DNA from: Gammaproteobacteria bacterium
GTDB lineage: Bacteria > Pseudomonadota > Gammaproteobacteria > Steroidobacterales > Steroidobacteraceae
Length of the DNA stretch: 43,376 nt
Direction of reading: 5' to 3'
NCBI GenBank assembly: GCA_016874235.1
Contig: VGUJ01000014.1
Span: 1-43,376, forward strand
Below the pieces are notes generated by a model. The model saw nothing but the letters and a program-made list of their open reading frames with translations, did no database searches and had not been told where the DNA came from. Position numbers and translations under genes: made by a program. Below, in pieces: positions 8,365 through 16,100 of the stretch (its first letter is position 1; every line of letters starts with the position of its first letter).

Positions 8365-8679
8365 ATGCCTACACTCAAAGTCATCGATCGCGACGGTCAA
8401 GAACACGACGTACTGGCTCGTGCCGGCGTCAAAATCATGGAAACGCTTCGGGAGCTCGACTACGGCATCGCAGCGATTTGCGGGGGGATGTGTTCGTGCG
8501 CCACCTGTCACATCTATGTCGATGCAGCGTGGTCTGGAAAAATCCCGGCGCCGATGTCGGACGAGCGTGAGTTGTTGCAAGAGCTTGCTCATTTCAAAGA
8601 CGGTTCGCGTCTCTCATGTCAGATCGACATGACTGACGAACTCGACGGGCTGCGGGTCACCATCGCCCCCGACGAGTGA
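8365..8679 (+). CDS. [2Fe-2S] ferredoxin, adrenodoxin/ISC type
   Basis: This 104-residue protein has the ligand pattern CGGMCSCATC, with likely cluster ligands Cys39, Cys45 and Cys48 and the fourth in SRLSCQI (Cys85). This is the vertebrate-type/ISC ferredoxin pattern rather than the plant type. Such proteins carry electrons to cytochromes P450, Rieske-type oxygenases or the Fe-S assembly machinery. The ATG begins immediately after the kinase stop, so it may be read through from the thiamine operon, although the functional link is unclear. No ferredoxin reductase or P450 is in the window, so the partner is unknown. Confidence 0.92.
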   Translation: MPTLKVIDRDGQEHDVLARAGVKIMETLRELDYGIAAICGGMCSCATCHIYVDAAWSGKIPAPMSDERELLQELAHFKDGSRLSCQIDMTDELDGLRVTIAPDE

Positions 8680-8733
8680 CCGATCGACGCGCCACGCGTG
8701 TTCGTTTGACCGCAGTCAGCTTCGGAGGGGTGT

Positions 8734-9156
8734 ATGGATTGGTTCGTCGTTTTTCTGGTTGCAGGCGCCGCCATCGCTGTGTGGCGCATCATCTACAACG
8801 TCCGTAACGCCTCCAAATCGCGCGAAGACGACTGGGACGCGCGGATGATCGAGCGCTTGCGTCGCAGCGGCATCGATCCCTTCAAACCTGTCGACGTCGA
8901 TTTTTTTGTCGCGGTACCGTCCAAAGACAAAGCGGAAAGTATGGCGTCTCGATTGCGCGCAGAAGGGTTCGAGACCGATATCCGTGAGCTGCGGGATAGC
9001 GTCGATCAGACCTGGAGCGTGCACGCGCTCAAGAGTATGTCGCTCAATGTGCACGGTGTGCGCGAGGTATCCTCGCGGCTGCGTCAGCTCGCCGACGAGG
9101 CGGGCGGACGTTACGACGGTTGGGCGCCGGGACCCGGTAAGCCGATCAGTTCGTAG
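8734..9156 (+). CDS. RraB-domain protein with an N-terminal membrane anchor
   Basis: This 140-residue protein starts at an ATG with GGAGG about 7 bases upstream. Residues 1-21 are a hydrophobic segment (MDWFVVFLVAGAAIAVWRII), then a basic stretch. The rest matches the RraB family: DDWDARMIERLRRSG, DVDFFVAVPSKDKAESMASR, and a C-terminal LRQLADEAGGRYDGW. RraB of E. coli binds RNase E and inhibits it, and it is cytosolic. A tethered form would place the inhibitor at the membrane, where the RNase E degradosome sits; that is inference. RraB-fold proteins also occur as generic small regulators, so RNase E is not certain to be the partner. Confidence 0.8.
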   Translation: MDWFVVFLVAGAAIAVWRIIYNVRNASKSREDDWDARMIERLRRSGIDPFKPVDVDFFVAVPSKDKAESMASRLRAEGFETDIRELRDSVDQTWSVHALKSMSLNVHGVREVSSRLRQLADEAGGRYDGWAPGPGKPISS

Positions 9157-9192
9157 ATTGTTCGGGTTTTGCTGATCACTGCGTACGAGGCT

Positions 9193-9942
9193 TCACCGTT
9201 TCTCAGTCTGCCGCCGTACTACCTCAGCCGCTGCCTTGATCGTCTCCGCATCGCCGAGGTAACAACGGCTTTTCGGTTTTAGGGCGTCGTCGAGATCGTA
9301 AAGCAGCGGGACGCCCGTCGGAATATTGAGTTCGACGATCTCACTCTCGGGCACACCATCGAGCATCTTGACCATGGCGCGCAGGCTGTTGCCATGGGCG
9401 GCGACGAGCACGTTTCGACCTGCGCGTAACTCTGGCGCGATTCGAGACTCCCAGAAGGGCTGAACTCTGGCTAGCGTGTCTTTCAAAGATTCGGTGGCGG
9501 GCAGCAGAGCGGGGTCGATCGCCGAGTAGCGTACGTCGAAGCGCGGATGACGAGGATCGTCCGCCTCAAGCGCCGGGGGAGGAATATCGTAGCTGCGACG
9601 CCAGATCTTGACCTGTGCCTCGCCATGTCGCGCGACGGTCTCAGCCTTGTTGAAACCCTGCAGCGCACCGTAATGACGCTCGTTCAGTCGCCAGCTGCGC
9701 TCGACGGGGATCCACATGCGATCCATTTCATCGAGCATGATGCACAGCGTTCGAATGGCTCGCTTGAGCATGGAGGTAAACGCGATATCGACCGCAATAC
9801 CTTCGCGGAGCAACTCGCGTCCTGCTGTGGCGGCTTCGAGCCGGCCTTGCGGCGAGAGATCGATATCGTGCCAACCCGTAAAGAGGTTCTCGACGTTCCA
9901 AATGCTTTGGCCGTGACGGACGAGGACAAGTTTACCGGGCAC
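9193..9942 (-). CDS. gpmA: 2,3-bisphosphoglycerate-dependent phosphoglycerate mutase
   Basis: This 249-residue protein has the histidine-phosphatase signature [10 protein letters not shown] (phosphorylated His10). Further family motifs are [34 protein letters not shown], and [10 protein letters not shown] with the second catalytic His. It interconverts 3- and 2-phosphoglycerate in glycolysis and gluconeogenesis. The start is GTG at 9942; an AAGGAG Shine-Dalgarno lies 6 bases upstream and no ATG is in frame nearby. It lies 46 bases downstream of the histidine kinase gene on the same strand, so it may be partly read through from the two-component operon. Confidence 0.95.
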   Translation of the reverse strand: MPGKLVLVRHGQSIWNVENLFTGWHDIDLSPQGRLEAATAGRELLREGIAVDIAFTSMLKRAIRTLCIMLDEMDRMWIPVERSWRLNERHYGALQGFNKAETVARHGEAQVKIWRRSYDIPPPALEADDPRHPRFDVRYSAIDPALLPATESLKDTLARVQPFWESRIAPELRAGRNVLVAAHGNSLRAMVKMLDGVPESEIVELNIPTGVPLLYDLDDALKPKSRCYLGDAETIKAAAEVVRRQTEKR

Positions 9943-9988
9943 GATGGGCTCCTTGAGCGAACCGGGATGCGTTTAGAAGGCGCGAATC

Positions 9989-11347
9989 CTAGCACGCAGC
10001 GGGCAGCAGAATACGAACCCGCAAACCGCAGGGCTCTGCGACTTCCGCAGTGATACGACCGCCATGCGCTTCGAAGACTCGCCGTGCGATGGCGAGTCCG
10101 AGTCCAGAGCCTTGCCCGTCGTCCGCATCCGCAGACAGGCGGGTGTATGGCTCAAAGATTCTCTCCAGCATCTCCGGCGGGACGCCGGGACCGCGATCTT
10201 CGATGGTCACGACGATGGTCTTCTCGTTCCCCGGATCCCGATGTGTGTTGACGTCGACCACGGAGCGCGCGGGGGCATAACGAATGGCATTTCGCAGAAC
10301 GTTCTCGAAACCACTACGCAGCAACTGCGGATCCGCCACCACCTCGAGCGACGTGGCGCTCTCGAGGACAAGACCAACCTCTCGAGTCGTCGCCTCATCC
10401 CGTTCGTCGGTCACCAAGTCGCTCAGGAATACATCGAGCTTGAGTAAGTGCTTCGACCGAATGGGCTCAGACTCGAGGCGTGTGAGGCGTAGGACATCGC
10501 CGATGGCCTGATTCATTCGGTCGAGCTCTGCCACGATGCGCCCATGCTCGGCAGGCGGTAGCGGGTGTTTGCGCTCGGCCAGTGCAATCGCTGCTTGCAA
10601 CCGTGCGAGGGGCGATCGGAGTTCGTGAGACATGTCGCGCATCAGTTGCTGTCGGGAGGCGAGTAGGTTTTCGATCTGCATCGCCATGGCATCAAAATCC
10701 CGAGCGAGCTCGCCGAGTTCGTCGCGGCGCGCTGTCAGTTCGGCGGGGGCGCGCGAAGAAATTTGCCCATTCGACAGCGCACGGACGACTGATTGCAGAT
10801 CGCCGATGGGCCGTCCGAAGGCGCGGGCAATGAGTGCAGCGACGACGGCGATCACAATGAGTGCTGCAATGGTGAGCGCGGCGAGGGCGGCTGGACTGCC
10901 CCAGGGCGCGATCCGCTCGGGCAGCAACAAGAATGCATAGCGCTGACCGTCCGGTGCCACCAAAAGGGGCGCAAGCCTGATCGGACGGAAATTGTCATCC
11001 TCGTCGCGGACGGCGCCGAGGACGAACCGATCGACGAATCGAACGTACTGCGGCGGTAAATCTCGACCGCCGAGATCACGTCCCTCGCCATCGAGCACGT
11101 ACACGGTCACGCCGTCCGGCAAGGTGCCGGGCGTTGTCATCCATTGTCGAAGCGCCGGTCGTCCGCCGCTTGCGAGTACTTGCGCCGCATCACGACCAAG
11201 ATTGCCTTCGCGGGCCTCGAGATAACTTTCGAGTTGCTTCGAGGCGACGAGCACGAGACTGGCAAGTCCGAGTAATACGAAACCGGCGATCGCCGCGCCG
11301 ATGTAGAGCGCCATACGCAGATAAAGCGGGGAGGGACGCGGAGTCAT
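9989..11347 (-). CDS. Sensor histidine kinase, CpxA/EnvZ-like architecture
   Basis: This 452-residue inner-membrane kinase has transmembrane segments at about residues 12-35 and 152-175, which enclose a periplasmic region of about 115 residues. A HAMP domain (about 175-230) and a HisKA domain with the phospho-accepting His241 in DMSHELRSPLARL follow. The HATPase domain has N-box LRNAIRYAP, G1-box EDRGPGVPPE and G2-box GQGSGLGLAIARR. It overlaps the response regulator stop by four bases and surely pairs with it. The layout resembles CpxA, but no CpxP-like gene is adjacent and the periplasmic region gives no clear ligand, so the stimulus is unknown. Confidence 0.92.
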   Translation of the reverse strand: MTPRPSPLYLRMALYIGAAIAGFVLLGLASLVLVASKQLESYLEAREGNLGRDAAQVLASGGRPALRQWMTTPGTLPDGVTVYVLDGEGRDLGGRDLPPQYVRFVDRFVLGAVRDEDDNFRPIRLAPLLVAPDGQRYAFLLLPERIAPWGSPAALAALTIAALIVIAVVAALIARAFGRPIGDLQSVVRALSNGQISSRAPAELTARRDELGELARDFDAMAMQIENLLASRQQLMRDMSHELRSPLARLQAAIALAERKHPLPPAEHGRIVAELDRMNQAIGDVLRLTRLESEPIRSKHLLKLDVFLSDLVTDERDEATTREVGLVLESATSLEVVADPQLLRSGFENVLRNAIRYAPARSVVDVNTHRDPGNEKTIVVTIEDRGPGVPPEMLERIFEPYTRLSADADDGQGSGLGLAIARRVFEAHGGRITAEVAEPCGLRVRILLPAAC

Positions 11348-12030
11348 GGTCGGGCGATGTCGAGCACGTAACCATGCCCGCGCAAGCTGCGAATCTCGGC
11401 GCCGCGCGCCCCGGCCTCGCCGAGTTTGCGACGTAATTTACTCACGAGCGTGTCGACACTTCGATCGTAAGCCTCGAGCGGACGTCCTACGGCGGCTTCA
11501 GTGAGTTCGGCCCGCGAGAGTACCTCGCCTTTGCGGTTGAGTAGCACCTCGAGGATTCGTAACTCCGTGGCCGTCAGAGCGACCAATCGTCCTTCGACCT
11601 GTACCTCGCGACGCTTGATATGAAGCTCGAGATTGCCAAAACCGATCGTGGCGGTGACGGCTGGCACGGTGGTACTGCGTTTGAGGACCGCGCGGATGCG
11701 CGCGGCGAGCTCGAGCGGGTTGAAGGGCTTCGGGAGATAGTCGTCGGCGCCGGCCATGAGACCCGCGATTCGATCGCTGTCTTCGCCCCGAGCCGTCAGC
11801 ATGATCACGGGCACCGCATATTCGGCGCGAAGACGGCTGAGCGTCTCGAAGCCATCAATGCCCGGAAGACCGACATCGAGCACGATGAGATCGGGACTTT
11901 GACTTTGACAGCTCGCCAAGGCGTCCTCGCCACTCGAGACGGAGCTCACCTCGAAACCCTGCAGGGCCAAGTATTCGCCCAGCATCGAGGCGAGGGCGCG
12001 ATCGTCGTCGACGAGCAGCAAGGAGGTCAT
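11344..12030 (-). CDS. Response regulator, OmpR/PhoB family
   Basis: This 228-residue protein has a receiver domain with the acidic triad Asp8-Asp10, phospho-acceptor Asp52 (IVLDVGLPG), Thr79 and Lys101 (LPKPFNP). It is followed by a winged-helix DNA-binding domain (VALTATELRILEVLL, then SVDTLVSKLRRKLG and RSLRGHGYVLD). It is the first gene of the regulator-kinase pair, and its stop overlaps the kinase start. It diverges from a membrane protein gene about 90 bases away. A perfect 10-bp inverted repeat in the gap is a candidate binding site, but this is not shown. Confidence 0.93.
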   Translation of the reverse strand: MTSLLLVDDDRALASMLGEYLALQGFEVSSVSSGEDALASCQSQSPDLIVLDVGLPGIDGFETLSRLRAEYAVPVIMLTARGEDSDRIAGLMAGADDYLPKPFNPLELAARIRAVLKRSTTVPAVTATIGFGNLELHIKRREVQVEGRLVALTATELRILEVLLNRKGEVLSRAELTEAAVGRPLEAYDRSVDTLVSKLRRKLGEAGARGAEIRSLRGHGYVLDIARP

Positions 12031-12052
12031 GACCCCACGTTTACCTTCTGTT

Positions 12053-12100
12053 GACCCACGGGTGCAAGTGCGGAGCCTAGACTCGATCAGCCCGTGGGTC
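12053..12100. repeat. Perfect inverted repeat between divergent genes
   Basis: GACCCACGGG (12053-12062) and CCCGTGGGTC (12091-12100) are perfect 10-bp complementary arms separated by 28 bases. They lie between the response regulator start (12030) and the membrane protein start (12120). The second arm ends 5 bases before the GGAGGGG ribosome-binding site of the membrane gene. In RNA the repeat could fold into a leader hairpin; in DNA it could be a pair of operator half-sites. There is no T-run, so it is not an ordinary terminator. Confidence 0.5.
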
Positions 12101-12119
12101 TGGGCGGAGGGGTCAAATC

Positions 12120-13085
12120 ATGAATGCCAATGTGGAGAAGGGGCTGCCGCCGGCAGCCGGTGGAATGAAGGGTTTTCTGGCGCGGCCGCCGTGGCCGGGT
12201 CTGATGGCTTTCATCATCGTCTTCGTCGTGCAGGCGCTCGGCCACACGGTGATGATCATGATGGAGGACATCTGGCCGGGTCCGGGATACGTCTACGAGT
12301 CGGCCATCGCAATGGGTTTTTTTGGTACGGTGTTGTTGTGGCTTGGCATGCGAAACCCGAACGAAGTTGCAGCGACCTGGTACGGCTTTTGGGCGGGTAC
12401 TTTTCTTTGGACCGGCTGGATCGAGTTTGCCTTCGTCTGGTCGGCACAAGTACTCGGCGTTCCTGATCTCATGGACAAGTACAACCCGGGCTCGATCGCC
12501 ACCAAGGGCGAATATCTCGTCATGATGTCCTCGATCGGCGTCATGGGTGCGACGCTCGTGTACTTCCTGTTCAACAAAGAAACGAAGTGCAACTTCTTCG
12601 TGTGGTTCCAGCGCCATCTCGGCATGAAGACCGGGAAGCCTAACCCCGCGCACGAGCGGAGTTTCGCCGGCATCACGGCACTCGAGACGATCTACGTCAT
12701 CTGGTTCTTCTATCTGTTCCTGCTGTTCCTGTACGACGAATCGTTCTTTGGCGACCGTCATCCGGCAGCGTACGTGGTCTTCGGTCTGAACATCATCTGG
12801 GCGGTGTATCTGTTCCGTCGCCTGATGCTCTTCTGGAAGGTGACCACGGCCATCCGCTATGGCATTCCGACGGCCATCGTCGCCTGGAATGCGGTGGAAC
12901 TCGGTGGGCGCTGGAAGCTCTTCACGGAGTTCTGGGAATACCCCGAGAAGTACACTGTCGAGTTGATCGCCATCACGGTCGGCGTGGTTCTCGCCGCATG
13001 GCTCGCAGCCCGAACGCCTATGCACCAAAAGGCGGAGCTCTCGAAGCAGAAACTCGCGCAGGCGGGCGACTCCTCGTCGACCTAG
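12120..13085 (+). CDS. Polytopic membrane protein of unrecognised family
   Basis: This 321-residue protein has seven to eight hydrophobic segments at about residues 26-47, 60-78, 88-110, 133-155, 187-210, 218-240, 246-262 and 280-300. It is unusually rich in Trp, Phe and Tyr (for example FWAGTFLWTGWIEFAFVW). A soluble loop at about 156-186 contains FNKETKCNFFVWFQRHLG, and the C-terminal tail is charged. ATG is preceded by GGAGGGG at a good distance, and the frame is well supported by its hydrophobic pattern. It diverges from an OmpR-type regulator and converges on the glutamate dehydrogenase gene. I do not recognise the family. The aromatic-rich helices could suit a lipid- or cofactor-binding role, but nothing in the sequence proves one. 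Confidence 0.8.
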   Translation: MNANVEKGLPPAAGGMKGFLARPPWPGLMAFIIVFVVQALGHTVMIMMEDIWPGPGYVYESAIAMGFFGTVLLWLGMRNPNEVAATWYGFWAGTFLWTGWIEFAFVWSAQVLGVPDLMDKYNPGSIATKGEYLVMMSSIGVMGATLVYFLFNKETKCNFFVWFQRHLGMKTGKPNPAHERSFAGITALETIYVIWFFYLFLLFLYDESFFGDRHPAAYVVFGLNIIWAVYLFRRLMLFWKVTTAIRYGIPTAIVAWNAVELGGRWKLFTEFWEYPEKYTVELIAITVGVVLAAWLAARTPMHQKAELSKQKLAQAGDSSST

Positions 13086-13091
13086 TATCGA

Positions 13092-13134
13092 CCTGAGGCC
13101 GCCCGCCGAGAGCTAATCGGCGAGCGGTCTCAGG
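13092..13134. terminator. Long hairpin between convergent genes, probable bidirectional terminator
   Basis: Nested arms pair across 43 bases: CCTGAG with CTCAGG outside, CCGC with GCGG next, and GCCGA with TCGGC inside, with small bulges. The hairpin starts 7 bases after the membrane protein stop and includes the stop codon of the glutamate dehydrogenase gene on the other strand. There is no long T-run on either side, so terminator strength is uncertain; it could instead protect 3' ends. Confidence 0.45.
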
Positions 13135-16100
13135 GCGTCGAGGCAGACGGAGAGCGAGGCGAAATCGGACGTCCCGTGTCCCGAAATCTCCGTGACCGTG
13201 CGCGCCCACTCGGTGAGGGCTGAGGTGCGGCTAGCGCGCCAACGGTCTAAGCCACCGCTCGAGATGATTCGCCCGACAATCTTGCGCTCGAGCGTACGAC
13301 TGGCTTCGCGAAGGCCGATTCTGGCCGTCGCCTGCAGCGTGGAGTCCACGGCCAGGGCGGAGATTTGATCCTCGAGCCAATCGAGTTTCAGGGCAGCGGT
13401 GCTCGAGAACCACGCCTTCGCCGTCTCGCCGACGCCGCGACGCAAGGTCGATGCGCACGCGAGGATGTCTAGAGCGTTATCGAGGACCCGAAGCTCCGCC
13501 AAGGTGGTGCAGAGCGGCGCCGGCAGACCCGCTTGGGTGAGCTCAGCGAGGGCCGCGCGATGCCGCGCGGCCGGGCTGCCTGCAAGCACATCCGGGATCG
13601 CAGCGCGCAGCGTTTGCATCGGCGCCGATAGCTCACGTACGGACTGACCGACATTAAGCGAGTGACGACGATGGCGCAGCAACCAAAGCGTGATGTGCCG
13701 CAACAGTCGCGCCGTGTCGGCATAGGCCACATATTGCGCCCGGCTCGGCACGCGATTATCGAGCGCCTCGAGCTTGCCCCAGACCTCGCGCATGCCGAGG
13801 ATCTCTCGGGCGATGCTGTAGGCACGTGCGACCTCAACCGCTACGGCGCCGCTCTCGGTGCAGGCTCGCAGCACGAAGCTCGGCCCCATGCGGTTGACCA
13901 AGCTATTGGAGACGGCAGTCGTGATGATTTCGCGGCGTAACTTGTGATGCCCGATGTCCTGTTCGAATTTTCGCCGCACCGCGACCGGGAAGTAGCGCGC
14001 AAGCTCGGCTGCGAAGTAACGGTCTTCCGGTAGTTCGGAGTCGATCAACTGGCGATTGAGTGAGATCTTGGAGTAAGCGAGTACCACCGCGAGTTCGGGC
14101 CGGGTGAGACCAATACCCTGCTTTCGACGCGCAGCGAGGGTTTCCTCATCCGGCAGATGCTCGACGACTCGATCGAGTTCGCCGCTACGCTCGAGCTCGC
14201 GAATCACACCGCGTAGCTCGGGCAGTCGTTCCGCCGACTGAAGTTCGAGCGTCGAGAGCGCCTGACTCTGCAGGTAGTTGTTGCGCAATACGAGCGTAGC
14301 GACTTCGTCCGTGAGGCTCGCGAGTAGGCGATCCCGGTCCTTTCGGCGCAGGCGTCCGCGCGCCTCGATACCGCTCGTCAAAATCTTGAGGTTGACCTCG
14401 ACGTCGGAGGTGTTCACGCCCGCCGAGTTGTCGATGAAGTCGGTGTTGATTCGCCCACCCGAGAGGGCGTACTCGACTCGTCCGCGCTGCGTAAACCCGA
14501 GATTGCCGCCTTCGCCCACGACTCGCGCACGAAGCTCACGACCGTCGATGCGTACGGCGTCGTTACCGCGATCGCCGGCTGCCGATTGGGATTCGAGCGA
14601 AGATTTCACGTAGGTACCGATCCCACCGTTCCATAACAAATCGACCCGCATACGCAGAATGGCGCGGATGAGTTCGGATGGCGTCAGCGTGTCCGAGTTG
14701 AGATCGAGCAGCGCGCGGGTCTCGGGCGATACCCGCAGGGATTTCGCGCTGCGCTCGTAGAGGGCGCCTCCGCGAGACATGATTTTTCTGTTGTAGTCGC
14801 TCCAGCTCGAGCGGGGCAGCGCAAAGAGCCGCGCACGCTCGGCAAAAGACGTTGCGGTATCCGGATCCGGATCGATGAAAATATGGGCGTGGTTGAATGC
14901 TGCCACCAGTTTGATCTTGGGCGAGAGCAGCATGCCGTTACCGAATACGTCGCCCGACATATCGCCGATACCGGCGACCGTGAAGGGTTGCGACTGGATG
15001 TCCATGCCGAGTTCACGAAAGTGTCGCTTCACGCACTCCCACGCGCCTCGTGCCGTAATGCCCATTTTTTTGTGGTCGTAGCCTGCTGAGCCACCCGAGG
15101 CGAACGCATCACCGAGCCAGAAGCCACGCTCGACGGCGATGGCATTGGCCGTATCGGAGAAGGTCGCTGTGCCTTTGTCGGCGGCGACAACGAGGTACGG
15201 ATCGTCGCCGTCGCGTCGGCGTACTCCGTTTGGCGGAACGACTTTTGAACCGACGAGGTTATCGGTGACATCGAGCAGTGCGTGGATGAACGCACGATAG
15301 GCTGCGACGCCTTCGGTCTGGATCGCCTCGCGGCTACCGCCGATCGGTAGTCGACGCGCCACGAATCCGCCTTTCGCGCCCTCCGGAACGATGAGCGTGT
15401 TCTTAACGTTCTGCGCCTTCATGAGGCCGAGAACTTCGGTCCTGAAATCTTCACGTCGATCGGACCAGCGGATGCCGCCGCGAGCGACATCGCCCATGCG
15501 CAGATGTACGCCTTCGACCTGCGGACCGAAAACATAGATCTCGTGTCGGGGTCGCGGTAAGGGCAGATTGGGGATCGCTTGCGGATTCAGTTTGAGGGCG
15601 AGCGTGGGACGACGCGCCCCCTCGACGCTGCGCTGATAGTAGTTGGTGCGATCGATGGCTTGGATGACCGCGAGGAAGGCGCGTAGGATGCGATCCTCGT
15701 CGGCGCTCGCGATCGCCTCCAGTCGTCGATCGATACGCGTAAGCAGTCGCTTATCACTCCGATTACGAGCGCGCTCGGGTGACAATCGCTCCTCAAACAG
15801 AGCATGGAGATCCGCCGCCAGATCCGCATGTGCCGCCAGAGTGCGCTCCATGTAGCTCTGACTGAACGGGATCCCCGTCTGCAACAGATAGCGACAGCAG
15901 GCCCGCAAGATGTTGACCTCATGTGCCGCGAGGCTTGCGAGCAGGACGAGTCGGTTGAAGCCGTCGCTTTCGAGTTCGCCGCGACGTACGAGTCGTAACG
16001 CCGTGAGCAGACGGTCTCCGTCGCGGACCACGTCTAATGTGGCGCCCTCGCGAATTTCCAGTGAGAAGTCCTGCAGCGAAACGATGGGACCTCCCTCTAT

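Noticed and set aside
12087-13028. A 313-codon frame antisense to the unknown membrane protein
   Set aside because: Its product is charged and low-complexity (many Asp, His, Arg), while the plus-strand frame has clear membrane helices and a good ribosome-binding site.
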